In this document: piece after piece, positions 36,440 to 46,533 of the stretch
Layout of the letters: every line of letters begins with the position of its first letter
Numbering within the stretch: position 1 is the stretch's first letter
Source: Bacteroidales bacterium
GTDB lineage: Bacteria; Bacteroidota; Bacteroidia; Bacteroidales; UBA10428
DNA: 64,000 nucleotides
NCBI GenBank assembly: GCA_016926235.1
Contig: JAFGOZ010000547.1
Coordinates: 1 to 64,000 of the forward strand
Direction: 5' to 3'
Made by a program: the position numbers and the translations under genes
Notes under the pieces: model-generated
Told to the model about the DNA's origin: nothing
Database searches by the model: none
What the model saw: the letters and a program-made list of their open reading frames with translations, nothing else

Positions 36440-39400
36440 ATGAAAAAGGTACATTTCATATACAGGCTAATGATAATATGCAGTATATTATCGTTTTCAT
36501 TAAATAGTTATTCTCAACTTCAGATAGTCAGAATTATTGCATATGATGGTGACCATAATGGCGACATTGGAACAGTTGAAATAGAATTTAATAAAGCTGT
36601 TGCCGATACCAGTTTTGATGGGAATGTAATTTCGGACTGGCAATTTTCAACAGATAATTTTGTCACCTGGGATTACATGAATACATTTGACACAAATGTT
36701 GATAGTATAGGTCTTGGAACTGGTACAAATGATCAATTTATTCAATATTATACCCCTCACTTTTCAAATCTTAAAGGAACAGGAACTTTAAAATATCGCT
36801 ATATAAATGACGGAGGACCTGCTGATGCTGCTTATGCATGGAATGCCGGCGTAGGTGATACTCTTCAAAACACAGGTATTTCATTGGCAGAAGACTGGGG
36901 AACCCCTCAATTTATAAGTGCTTATGCTACAACAGATAGTACAATTGAACTTAAATTCAGTGAAAAAGTACTTGCGTTCTTTTCCAATCCTGCAAACTGG
37001 ACTGCATCAGGGATAACAGCTGTTGGAGCTTACACAAAATCGTCAGACAGCACAATTATTGTTCTTAAGATAAATAGTCTCGGGTACACAGGTTATTCAG
37101 CAAGTAACCTGGCGTTGAACATCAGTGGTGCCAACGATAGTATTTGGGACCTGGCTGGAAACAGGGCAGTATCTTTTTCAGGAAAATCTGTGACTGATAG
37201 CATACCTCCTGCGTTTTATGTATCATCGGGTGTAGATATTGACGGCAGTGGATCATATAATCTGACAAAGACTGATCAATTAACTTTCACATTTAGTGAA
37301 ATACTGAATAGTAGCTCCAGAACTTCGATTGGCAGCTATATTATAAACAGCCATAACTTTGGTGAAGTGGGTGATCTGGCTAGTGTGATATGGAATAATG
37401 ACTCTGTAATTACAGTTACCGTTGGAGGAAATCCAACTATAAATCTGGGAGCATCGTTTGGTCTTAATAGTAGTGATGTATATGACAACCACGATAATCA
37501 TCCCGCAAGTATTGCTTTAATTTTACCATCTGTTTTAACAGACATCACACCTCCTACCGGTGAAGTTGACACAGCTCTTTGGAAAACCAATATTTATCCA
37601 AAAAATGAGTATCTGAATACAAACGATGAATTCAACCTGGTATTTAGTGAACCCATGCAAAATGGAAGCAGTGAAACTACTAACCAAATAATTGCACAAA
37701 TAATTGCGGATCTGAGCATTACAGCACCGAACTTTACCGTAACCACAACAGATGATTCAGTATTTACAGTTAAATATACCGGATCAACACCTTATCAATT
37801 GTGGGGCACTAAACACGTTGACTTTGCAGCTGGAAGCCTTCATGATACTAATGGTCTCGCAAATACGAGTATCATCAGATTTGAGGTGAAGGATATAGAT
37901 AATGTCCGGCCTGTTTTCAAATCATTCTTTGTTGATCATATTAATGGAACTGACACATATATTGCTATAGTCTTTACGGAACCTATATGGTTTAATGGAT
38001 TAGATGATGATACTGAAATTGATGTATATTACGATGGCACTAATAAAAATGTAAGTGGAACGTATTTAGATAATTACAACACCAGGGCAGAAGCAAATGA
38101 CACCGTTATAATAAGGGTTACCGGTGCACCAACAAGTGGCCAAACGATTCATCTGTATGTATATAATCCTGGATACGATCAAATTGTTGACCTTGCACAA
38201 TACCCAAATTCTCTTGCTGGCACTCTTCATGAAACCATTACTTATGATGACAGCGAGCCCCCTACAAACCAAAATACAGTATTTCCGAACAGTATGATTG
38301 TAAAAGGTCTTAGTGCCGTGAATATAACCAGCTCAGGTGATGTAAACAATGAAGTATGGTTTGCCATTCACGATCCTGTAGACCTGGCTTGGGCTGATAC
38401 CATGACCTCTACAGCCGGAAATTCAACCGTAATAATTGCCCCTAAAAACGAGGGAATATATCATCTTTACGTAGTTGACCTGTCAGGAAATATTTCAGAT
38501 GCTTCCATTGCAGTATTAATTGTAGACAATACTCCTCCGGTCATAGACAGTGTTGTAATAAGTAATTCCCCTATGCTGGCAGGTGATAATTTACCGGTAA
38601 GTATTTATGTAGAAACAGACACCACCGAATTGAAAAATTTAAATGGTACAATTGGTGGATTTGCTTTAAATAACCTGAGTAAGCTCGCAGATAATTTATA
38701 CTCAGCTAATTTTACCATTACTACTGGGGCAACAGATATAATCGCAAGTAATAATATACCGGTAAGTGTAAGTTTGTCAGACTCTGCCGGAAATACGAGT
38801 ATTGTATTTAGCACACCTATTTCGCAAAATGCCGATCCTATTTATGCTAACTACCCGACAGCCATAATTGCAGGGAACGATAGAATCTGCCAGGGTGATT
38901 CAGCAACATTATCTGTTCGGTTAACAGGATATTCTCCATGGAATGTTAGTATATATGATGGTACATCCAATTTGTTGTTATCTAATATTACCTATACACC
39001 CTATTATTTTAAAGTCGGACAAGCAACAGATGGTACTTTCAAGTATACTGTATCAAATGTGACAGACATTACAACACTTGCCCAGCCTGGAGTTGATACA
39101 GCTACTTTAATTGTCGACACTTTACCCATAGTAACCATATTAAACCCACCTGATCTCAAGACATATTCCTCCTCTGCAGTTGCAGACACGTTGATTGGAA
39201 ATCCACTTAATGGTATATTCTCAGGACCAGGTGTATTACCTTTTAATAATACTTTTCATCCATCAGAAGTAGCAAATGGCACACATGAAATAATATACAC
39301 ATTTACTGATGGCCATAATTGCTCCTCAGGGGACACTGTTGAAGTAACAGTTAGAGATAGTGTTGCCCAAATTGAAATACCACCTGGAAATATAATAAAC

Positions 39401-42400
39401 TGTAAAGAAGACCCTGCCTTTACTATTACAGGGAATAATGATTATGGTGTTGATGGACTATTTTATATAATGATTGGAGGTATCAAGTACGATAGCGGTA
39501 TGGGTCTTGAAAATACAGGATCCAATACAGCAACCATTTATCCAGGTCAAATTGCTAACGGGGAATATGAAATTTACTATTCTCATGACCCTCCTTCTGA
39601 ATTTTCGGTTAAAGAGAATATTACTATTATTGATGTCTCAACACCCATAATAACTGGAGTAAATGACCGATGTATAAATGGAGACACAATTAATCTTATT
39701 GCCAGTAATCTAATACCAGCAAATGGTTATGGTCACTTCAGCTATGATGGGCCTCCATCGGGTTTTGTTATAAATGATCCGAATGGGAACAAGGCTATAA
39801 TGCAACCATATCTGATGGGTGTCGGAACGTATACGGTTGAATATTATTATGAATCTCTGGAAGGATGCTATAGTGACACACTTGATAATATAATAAACAT
39901 CCATGCATTACCGGAAGTAAGTTTTACCTCAAAGAAACTCTATAATATTGAGGAATCTGCCTCTACCCTAATTGGAACTCCTTCCGGAGGGACATTTACC
40001 GGAGGGGCATACATATCCGGGAATAGTTTTAATCCCGCTGTTGCAGGGATTGGAACACATCCTATAATGTACTACTATACTGATCCTTTTACAACATGCT
40101 CCAATGATAGTGCGAGAACAGTAAAGGTTGAAAAAGCAAGTGGATCCATAAATGGCATCAATCCCAGCCGATTATATTGTTATGGTACGGAAATCGATAC
40201 TTTCACTGCACTTCCTGCTAATGGTAATGGTTCCCCTGGATCATTCACATTGTTCGACGGTTTAACAAGTGCTGACACAAATAAAGCAGCATTTAACCCT
40301 GCTATTGCAGGAGGAAATCCTTCAGGAGGAACCAAAGAACATATAATCAGGTTTAACTATATTGGATGGGATAGTGTAACCGCCTTTGTACTTCGTGATA
40401 CGATAGAAGTTGACTATATACCTACTGTAAATTTCAGCGGATTGGATGATTCTTATTGTGTTAATGATAATATTGGTCATGATCTAATTGGTAATAGTCC
40501 GACCGCTGGTACAGGACAGTTTTTACCCTTCCCTGGGTTATTTGTAAATGGCGACAGAGCTAAACTTTATCCCTTCCAGGTTGATAGTTTTCCTGCACAT
40601 ATTACTTATCAATTCCAATCACCTACAGGCTGTAAAAGAGATACTTCTATATCGTTTTCACTTAATCCTTTACCTGTACTTGCTTTCAATCTCAGGCCAG
40701 CCTTTAGTTGGCAGGAAGATCCCATTACATTATCTGGAGAACCTACTGGTGGCAAATTTACCGGAGATGGAGGAGTTCTTAGCATTGGAGATACCATTTT
40801 TACCTTTGATCCCGGATTTTTCGACGGACCTATCTTTAATGTTAAAATCACATACGATTACACTGATTCTAATTCCTGCAGAAATACTTTAACGGATACA
40901 GTTGACATTCTTGATCCCAGTGCAACAATAACAGCACTTAGATCGACAAATAAACAATATTGCATTTACGATGAGGTTGATACAATAGTAGGAAAACCGA
41001 ACGTACAGGATCTTCCCGGAGGGTATTTTGATACAATAACCGATATACTCGTTAATATTTCGGAAGATACAGCCTTATTTTATCCTCAAAATGCGAAGAG
41101 AAGAGACTATGATGTTACTTATCGCTATGTTGATGTGAATGGCGCACAATTTGATGTAACTACTACCCTTTATGTTGATACTGTGCGAAAACCAACATTT
41201 CTGAATATTTTCAACGGTGATGAATTCTGCCAGAATGACAATGCGTTAGATATTATCACTAATGGTGATGCATCCTTAACCACTTCCTACACTCTGGATA
41301 ATGTTCCGCTGACAGTTGGAATATTCAATCCGGCTAATGGAGTAATAGGTAGCAACAGCCTAAAATGTACTTTTACACAATTATCAACGGGATGTATAAG
41401 ATCAGATAGTATACATGTTTTGATTCGTGCTGTACCCATAATCAATTTTACCGTTTCTGACAATTGTGTGAACGAAGAATTTCCTGATTCCATAAGCTTT
41501 ATTAACAATACAACTTTAGCTTCATCAGATTCAATTTTGCTGTGGATATGGAATTTTGATGATGTGAATAGTGGTGCGGCAAATATTGATTCTCTCAGGA
41601 AAAATCCCAGGCACCTTTATAAAGAATCAGGAAACCGCTTAATAAATCTGGAGACTTGGACTGACAAAGGCTGTAATGCTAGTTTAAGTAAGAAACTTGA
41701 ATTTGGAGATAAGCCCAAAGCAGATTTCAGCTGGAATAATGAATGTTTTACTACATTTAGCGATGTAACATTCACAGATAAATCTGCTTCCATTTCGCCA
41801 ATAGATAACTATGAGTGGAGATTCTATGATAATGACAGTACATCAACCAATCAGAATCCTGTTCATCGATTTTATATTCAAGACAATCATATAGTAGAAC
41901 TTCAGGTCTTTACCCAAAAAGGATGTTCCGACACTATTCAAAAGATTATTCGGATGAGGCCTACCGTATCACTTGTTAACAATCCATACTTTGAAGATTT
42001 TGAAACAGGGGAAAATGGCTGGTATCCGGAAAATGACGAAGAGAACAGCCTCTATAGCTGGAACTTTGGAATACCTTCAGGTAAGAATATAAAACCACCT
42101 GCATCCGGTTATAATGTTTGGTATACTAAAATAGAAGATATTTCACAGGTTGAACAGTCATGGATTACAAGTCCTTGTTTTGACTTTACTGGTATGCAAC
42201 GCCCCATGATAAAATTAAATATAGCCAGAGACCTGGAAACAGACCGAAATGGAATAGTTATTCAATCAACTACTAATAATGGACAAACCTGGACTAATGT
42301 CGGGCGACCTGACGAAGGAATTAACTGGTACAATTCGTTTGAAATAAACAAAGGGCCTGGCGGACAATCTTCAGGATGGACCGGATCTGCACCTGCATGG

Positions 42401-43492
42401 ACTGAAGCAAGGCAACATCTTGAAGGATTGGAAACCAAGAATAATGTAAGGTTCCGGATCGCATTCAGTAATGATGGGAACGGACTTAAAGCAATAGATG
42501 GTTTTGCTTTGGATAATATTTGGATTGGAGAGCGGACGAAGAATGTATTACTCGAACATTTTACAAATGAAAGTAGTAGCAACAGTTTAACTGCAAGTGA
42601 AAACATTGATGCATTATTAAATGCCACTAACGATATTATACCTATATACTACCATACTTCTTTTCCCGGAACCGATGTGCTTAACCAGTTCTATCCTGCC
42701 GGACCAAGTGCCCGGGCTCTGTATTATGGTATTACTGAGGCACCTTATGCAATAATTAACGGCGGTTATGCTTCAAGCCTTATTTTTAATCAGGATATTA
42801 CTTCATTTGATAAGAATGATATTATTGTATGGTCACTCTACGATCCGTTGTTCAATATTAGCATTCAATCTAACAAATCAGGAAACGCATACACTATAAA
42901 TACTGCAATTGAAGCCCTGGAAGATATTGAAAAGAAGGAAATTGCACTCAGGGTCGCTATCATTGAGAAAACTGTAAATTCAGGATCATTGGAATATAGC
43001 AATGTTTTAAGAAAAATGCTGCCAAATGCAGGCGGCACAATAATCAATAGTAGCTGGAGTTCAAATGATACCCGCACAGATGCATTCTCATGGACAGTAC
43101 CTGCCGAAATAGACATAGATAATATTGCTGCTATTGTATTTCTACAGGATGAGTTTACAGGTGAGGTATACCAGGTAGCAACCGATGATAGTACTTTCCT
43201 GCAAACGGGAATATTTGAACCTAAAGCTACAAATGCATCCTTGCAATATATGCTTTATCCTAATCCTGCAAAAGAGTCTGTTCATATTTTATTTACCAAT
43301 ATTCTTGAACAAGAATGCAGACTTGATTTGATAAATAGCACTGGTCAGTTAATTTCAAGTAACAATATTCTTCCTGGCACAAAACTTCATGAAGTTACCC
43401 TTGAAAACCTGCGTTCAGGAATTTACTTTATACGTATTAGTACAAACAAAGGCATCGTATCAACCAAAAAGTTACTCATACTACCTGATTAA
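36440..43492 (+). CDS. Giant T9SS-secreted multidomain adhesin-like protein
   Basis: About 2350 residues. Signal peptide MKKVHFIYRLMIICSILSFS then Ig/SbsA-like domains in the first 800 residues (FSEKV, VDNTPPV junctions), many bacterial Ig-like or PKD-like repeats with the recurring GTPSGGTF motif, a PKD region near 1700 (WIWNFDD), a jelly-roll-like segment after FEDFETGENGWYPE, an Omp28-like part (LLEHFTNESSSNSLTASEN) and a C-terminal type A T9SS sorting domain (YMLYPNPAKESVHI; ISTNKGIVSTKKLLI). I chose the ATG at 36440, where the signal peptide begins; the frame is open from 36395. It ends at a terminator and is the last gene of the array. Likely a surface adhesin or matrix protein; binding partner unknown. 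Confidence 0.88.
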   Translation: MKKVHFIYRLMIICSILSFSLNSYSQLQIVRIIAYDGDHNGDIGTVEIEFNKAVADTSFDGNVISDWQFSTDNFVTWDYMNTFDTNVDSIGLGTGTNDQFIQYYTPHFSNLKGTGTLKYRYINDGGPADAAYAWNAGVGDTLQNTGISLAEDWGTPQFISAYATTDSTIELKFSEKVLAFFSNPANWTASGITAVGAYTKSSDSTIIVLKINSLGYTGYSASNLALNISGANDSIWDLAGNRAVSFSGKSVTDSIPPAFYVSSGVDIDGSGSYNLTKTDQLTFTFSEILNSSSRTSIGSYIINSHNFGEVGDLASVIWNNDSVITVTVGGNPTINLGASFGLNSSDVYDNHDNHPASIALILPSVLTDITPPTGEVDTALWKTNIYPKNEYLNTNDEFNLVFSEPMQNGSSETTNQIIAQIIADLSITAPNFTVTTTDDSVFTVKYTGSTPYQLWGTKHVDFAAGSLHDTNGLANTSIIRFEVKDIDNVRPVFKSFFVDHINGTDTYIAIVFTEPIWFNGLDDDTEIDVYYDGTNKNVSGTYLDNYNTRAEANDTVIIRVTGAPTSGQTIHLYVYNPGYDQIVDLAQYPNSLAGTLHETITYDDSEPPTNQNTVFPNSMIVKGLSAVNITSSGDVNNEVWFAIHDPVDLAWADTMTSTAGNSTVIIAPKNEGIYHLYVVDLSGNISDASIAVLIVDNTPPVIDSVVISNSPMLAGDNLPVSIYVETDTTELKNLNGTIGGFALNNLSKLADNLYSANFTITTGATDIIASNNIPVSVSLSDSAGNTSIVFSTPISQNADPIYANYPTAIIAGNDRICQGDSATLSVRLTGYSPWNVSIYDGTSNLLLSNITYTPYYFKVGQATDGTFKYTVSNVTDITTLAQPGVDTATLIVDTLPIVTILNPPDLKTYSSSAVADTLIGNPLNGIFSGPGVLPFNNTFHPSEVANGTHEIIYTFTDGHNCSSGDTVEVTVRDSVAQIEIPPGNIINCKEDPAFTITGNNDYGVDGLFYIMIGGIKYDSGMGLENTGSNTATIYPGQIANGEYEIYYSHDPPSEFSVKENITIIDVSTPIITGVNDRCINGDTINLIASNLIPANGYGHFSYDGPPSGFVINDPNGNKAIMQPYLMGVGTYTVEYYYESLEGCYSDTLDNIINIHALPEVSFTSKKLYNIEESASTLIGTPSGGTFTGGAYISGNSFNPAVAGIGTHPIMYYYTDPFTTCSNDSARTVKVEKASGSINGINPSRLYCYGTEIDTFTALPANGNGSPGSFTLFDGLTSADTNKAAFNPAIAGGNPSGGTKEHIIRFNYIGWDSVTAFVLRDTIEVDYIPTVNFSGLDDSYCVNDNIGHDLIGNSPTAGTGQFLPFPGLFVNGDRAKLYPFQVDSFPAHITYQFQSPTGCKRDTSISFSLNPLPVLAFNLRPAFSWQEDPITLSGEPTGGKFTGDGGVLSIGDTIFTFDPGFFDGPIFNVKITYDYTDSNSCRNTLTDTVDILDPSATITALRSTNKQYCIYDEVDTIVGKPNVQDLPGGYFDTITDILVNISEDTALFYPQNAKRRDYDVTYRYVDVNGAQFDVTTTLYVDTVRKPTFLNIFNGDEFCQNDNALDIITNGDASLTTSYTLDNVPLTVGIFNPANGVIGSNSLKCTFTQLSTGCIRSDSIHVLIRAVPIINFTVSDNCVNEEFPDSISFINNTTLASSDSILLWIWNFDDVNSGAANIDSLRKNPRHLYKESGNRLINLETWTDKGCNASLSKKLEFGDKPKADFSWNNECFTTFSDVTFTDKSASISPIDNYEWRFYDNDSTSTNQNPVHRFYIQDNHIVELQVFTQKGCSDTIQKIIRMRPTVSLVNNPYFEDFETGENGWYPENDEENSLYSWNFGIPSGKNIKPPASGYNVWYTKIEDISQVEQSWITSPCFDFTGMQRPMIKLNIARDLETDRNGIVIQSTTNNGQTWTNVGRPDEGINWYNSFEINKGPGGQSSGWTGSAPAWTEARQHLEGLETKNNVRFRIAFSNDGNGLKAIDGFALDNIWIGERTKNVLLEHFTNESSSNSLTASENIDALLNATNDIIPIYYHTSFPGTDVLNQFYPAGPSARALYYGITEAPYAIINGGYASSLIFNQDITSFDKNDIIVWSLYDPLFNISIQSNKSGNAYTINTAIEALEDIEKKEIALRVAIIEKTVNSGSLEYSNVLRKMLPNAGGTIINSSWSSNDTRTDAFSWTVPAEIDIDNIAAIVFLQDEFTGEVYQVATDDSTFLQTGIFEPKATNASLQYMLYPNPAKESVHILFTNILEQECRLDLINSTGQLISSNNILPGTKLHEVTLENLRSGIYFIRISTNKGIVSTKKLLILPD

Positions 43493-43511
43493 TAATACAA
43501 TATACTAATAT

Positions 43512-43549
43512 GAAAGCTGCAAATACTACTCCGCAGCTTTCTTTTTTTT
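43512..43549. terminator. Terminator closing the accessory array
   Basis: A 9-base stem, GAAAGCTGC (43512-43520) with its complement (43533-43541), loop of 12 bases, followed by eight T residues. The convergent AraC gene ends 17 bases beyond. Confidence 0.85.
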
Positions 43550-43566
43550 ATACATTTTAGATTCCC

Positions 43567-44499
43567 CTATATAGGTTTCACTGGAACACAAATATCCAGT
43601 ATAAACTTTCCTTCAGGATGCTCAGCAGGATCATTGTGGTAAAATTCATAGGGATATCCTTCTTCGGGTTGATAACCGTTTTCTGCTACCCAAACACACA
43701 TGCTGTTCCAGGCTTCTTCAAATTCTTCTGGCCCAATCTCAAACCTTCCAACAGCACACTTATTTCCTGCTAACACCATCTTACCAATTTCCCCATCTAC
43801 CTTAACATCACCTTCGACAGTAATACAGGCGCTCTGCCTTACCTTATCGATCTCTGTAACACCCGGGTCATCGTGATATACCGTTACAGTTTTGGTTTTA
43901 GGAAATTGCAGCAAGCCCCTGGGGCCTGCCCATTGCATCAACCTTTCAAAAGCAGCTCCAATACGGTCAAACTGACCAACATGGCGAACGTACACCAGAT
44001 TTAGTTCCGGCATTTCTTTTACTTCAATTTTTGTTTCCATAAACAACCTCCAATTTTTAAGTTTTTCAATAACACGAATGTATTCATGGACGGTTATTTT
44101 CTTTTCACCATTCTTGCTTTCAATTTTGCAAATCTTGCTATTGTTCTCAAGTTTATAATCTCTTAATTCAGATGCTTTGAAACCATAAAACGAAAGAAAT
44201 GCTCTTGAGAATGTTGAGTTACTGCTAAAACCACAACGAACAGCCACCTCTCCTATTTGTAACTCAGGGTTACTAAGCAGCAGTGATGCCGCTTTTTCGA
44301 CCCTTTTGCGGTTTACAAATTGATTGAGACTTTCGCCTGTAAACAAAGAAAATATGCGGTGGAAATGGTAAGGAGAAAAGTTAGCTGCATTAGCAATTTT
44401 CTCAAGTGAAAGAGAACTATCAAGATTTCTTTCTATAAAGTCAATAGCCTGGTTTACCCTGGCAATGTAGATCTTCCTATATTTTTCGATAGCTTTCAA
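43567..44499 (-). CDS. AraC-family regulator with GyrI-like ligand domain
   Basis: A 310-residue regulator. N-terminal AraC HTH pair (about 10-110: LEKIANAANFSPYHFHRIF and CGFSSNSTFSRAFLSFYGF) and a C-terminal GyrI/BmrR-like effector-binding domain (about 150-310: VRHVGQFDRIGAAFERLMQWA). Such fusions often respond to small amphipathic molecules and control efflux or stress genes. The start is TTG at 44499; no ATG precedes the HTH. No target gene is evident next to it. Its 3' end faces the giant-protein gene. Confidence 0.9.
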   Translation of the reverse strand: MKAIEKYRKIYIARVNQAIDFIERNLDSSLSLEKIANAANFSPYHFHRIFSLFTGESLNQFVNRKRVEKAASLLLSNPELQIGEVAVRCGFSSNSTFSRAFLSFYGFKASELRDYKLENNSKICKIESKNGEKKITVHEYIRVIEKLKNWRLFMETKIEVKEMPELNLVYVRHVGQFDRIGAAFERLMQWAGPRGLLQFPKTKTVTVYHDDPGVTEIDKVRQSACITVEGDVKVDGEIGKMVLAGNKCAVGRFEIGPEEFEEAWNSMCVWVAENGYQPEEGYPYEFYHNDPAEHPEGKFILDICVPVKPI

Positions 44500-44712
44500 T
44501 GAGTTGAAATTTTATTATTAGAAAGCAATTTTACAACAAAGACTTTAATCTGACAACATGTTTTGAATATAATTGTAATGAATTTGAAAGAGTACCGGGA
44601 TCATTTAGTAATATTCCGGTAGTATCGGAAAAGATTACGGGATTATTCTTATTGATGCAGGGATCAATTGTTTTCATAAAGGGATTTGGTTAAAGGTCGG
44701 TAAATAGAAGAC

Positions 44713-45207
44713 TTACTCCAAACTTATTCCATAATACACATGGTTTAGTATCCTTCCTTTCCATTCTGCTATCCTGGGAATAAATGCCCAGCGTGAGAAC
44801 CCATGTTTTTCTAATAATTTAATACTTGCTACATTGGTATCAAAAACCAGGGCTAACATAACTTTATACGACCAGTCTTTAATCTCCATTAATATTTCTG
44901 AAAGCAGGAGTGAACCTATCCCCTGCCCCCTGTATTTCTTTTCAATAAAATAACTTACTACGCATGTTCTGTCCAATAAATCCCGACCAGGCCGGTAAGG
45001 ACTTATAGAAAGCCAGCCAACCACCTTTCCACCATCCTCTGCGACAAAAAATGGATATTTCCCATTCAGGTAATCTTCAAACCATACTTCTCTGTCTTTA
45101 TAACTAAAAGGTTGAGAATATCCTATTATACCTCCCTCAAGGATCACCTGGTTGTAAATATCAACCACTGGCTTTAAATCAGAAATTGAAACTTTTCGTA
45201 TTTGCAT
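44713..45207 (-). CDS. GNAT N-acetyltransferase
   Basis: A 164-residue acetyltransferase resembling the phosphinothricin/methionine sulfoximine acetyltransferase group. Acetyl-CoA motif A is RGQGIGSLL near residue 95, and an ALVFDTNVASIKLLEKHGF segment near 135 is motif B-like. Substrate unknown. I chose the ATG at 45207 (MQIRKVSISDLKP); an upstream Met at 45246 would add 13 residues that run over the SPFH gene's terminator. It may transcribe on its own, since the SPFH gene upstream has its own terminator. Confidence 0.85.
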   Translation of the reverse strand: MQIRKVSISDLKPVVDIYNQVILEGGIIGYSQPFSYKDREVWFEDYLNGKYPFFVAEDGGKVVGWLSISPYRPGRDLLDRTCVVSYFIEKKYRGQGIGSLLLSEILMEIKDWSYKVMLALVFDTNVASIKLLEKHGFSRWAFIPRIAEWKGRILNHVYYGISLE

Positions 45208-45210
45208 ATT

Positions 45211-45253
45211 AAAAAGATAAAAAACCGTGTTTACCCTCTGGTTCACACGGTTC
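45211..45253 (-). terminator. Terminator after the SPFH gene
   Basis: Read on the minus strand, an 8-base stem AACCGTGT (45223-45230) with ACACGGTT (45245-45252) and a 14-base loop runs into a T-rich tract. It lies 35 bases past the SPFH stop and just before the GNAT start. Confidence 0.75.
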
Positions 45254-45287
45254 TCCTGCTAAACTAAATTATTTCTGATTCAAATTT

Positions 45288-46130
45288 TTAGTTCCCGAGA
45301 ATGATTGGCAAGCCACTTTCTCCTGATCCAATAATAATAATCTTAGCATTGGGAGAATTAACAAGAGCCTCCGTAGCACTTATCCCTTTTTCCTGGAGAA
45401 TTTTATCAGTTAAACTTGCACTAAGTATCCGGTTTGATTCAGCTTTACCCTTTGCTTGTGTAATCTGAATCTGAGCATCTTTCTCCGCAATTTGCTGAAG
45501 ATATTCTCTCTTTTGTGATTCCTGATCTGCAGTAAGCTTCTCTTCGATAGATTTTTGAATTGAAGCAGGTAATTTAACTGAACGGAATAATAATGCAGTA
45601 AGTTGAACATGATTTGAATCTAATCTTATTTCGGTGCTGCTCAAAATAGCATTCTCAATCTCCTGACGCTTTGTAGCATACAATTGCTCCGGAGTATATT
45701 GCCCAATTATTTTTCTTACCTCAGAACGTAATTCTGGTCGAACCAAATTTTCAATATAGTTTTGTCTGAAATTTTTATACAGCAGCCCTATCTCTTTCTC
45801 CTTTGGCCTGAAACGAATAGATACATCAAGATTTATAGACAAACCATCTACGGATAACACGTCCATGGTTTCTTCAATTTGCTGCTCCGATACATCAAAA
45901 ATGATCATATCATTCCATGGAGCCATGAGATTAAGACCTTCCGTTCTGACATTCTCAATATCGAGACCACTCGTAAGCTTTCTAAAAACTATACCTCTTT
46001 CAGTGGGCTGCAGAATAACAAAAATATTTCTAAAGATGATAATAATCAGAATAAATATGGCGATAGTAAAAATTATCCGACGATATAATTTAGAGCCGGG
46101 AGGTGGAGGATTGGATACTTTTGCATTCAT
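45288..46130 (-). CDS. Prohibitin-family (SPFH) membrane protein
   Basis: A 280-residue protein with one N-terminal transmembrane helix (about 19-39), an SPFH/band 7 domain (about 45-190; TERGIVFRKLTSGLD) and a C-terminal coiled-coil part (about 190-245; EEKLTADQESQKREYLQQIAEK). Prohibitin-like proteins form ring complexes in the inner membrane that often hold FtsH. ATG start. The gene is the last before its own terminator. It follows the sigma/anti-sigma group by about 110 bases, so a regulatory link to them is possible but unshown. Confidence 0.88.
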   Translation of the reverse strand: MNAKVSNPPPPGSKLYRRIIFTIAIFILIIIIFRNIFVILQPTERGIVFRKLTSGLDIENVRTEGLNLMAPWNDMIIFDVSEQQIEETMDVLSVDGLSINLDVSIRFRPKEKEIGLLYKNFRQNYIENLVRPELRSEVRKIIGQYTPEQLYATKRQEIENAILSSTEIRLDSNHVQLTALLFRSVKLPASIQKSIEEKLTADQESQKREYLQQIAEKDAQIQITQAKGKAESNRILSASLTDKILQEKGISATEALVNSPNAKIIIIGSGESGLPIILGN

Positions 46131-46243
46131 ATGTTTAGGTTTTAGGTTTTACAATAATTGTAAAAGTACAAAATAAAAAGTTAGATAACAATTAACATCA
46201 AAGTATGTATCCTTGTTTATTCTTATTAATCCTAATCGTTTTA

Positions 46244-46525
46244 CTATCTGATTATTCCTAACCAATTGAGCAATCGTCCTTTTTCAGACTCATTTTTAAT
46301 AAGTGGTCTTGCCTCTGCCCAGGTCAGATGTTTATACTTCCTTGCTATTCTTATATGTTTGATACAGAACCATTCAAATCCTGCAGGATGACCGGTAAAT
46401 CCTTTTTCTTCCATTCTTCTATTATGTTCCTTGTCATCTTCAGATAATTTGAATTGTATACCTCCCCCCTGCTTTTCTTTAGCCCGGAAGTCTTTTTCGC
46501 ATATGGCACAGATAGGGGGTCTCAT
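46244..46525 (-). CDS. Small Cys/His protein downstream of an anti-sigma-like gene
   Basis: A 93-residue protein with CAIC at residues 6-9 and a later Cys-x2-His (WFCIKHIRIARKYKHL), a spacing that could bind zinc. The rest is hydrophilic and helical (KLSEDDKEHNRRMEEKGF). ATG start. It lies 8 bases after the anti-sigma-like gene, so it is co-transcribed with it. I do not recognise the family. It could be a zinc-binding accessory of the sigma system, but nothing shows that. Confidence 0.6.
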   Translation of the reverse strand: MRPPICAICEKDFRAKEKQGGGIQFKLSEDDKEHNRRMEEKGFTGHPAGFEWFCIKHIRIARKYKHLTWAEARPLIKNESEKGRLLNWLGIIR

Positions 46526-46533
46526 CTATTTTA

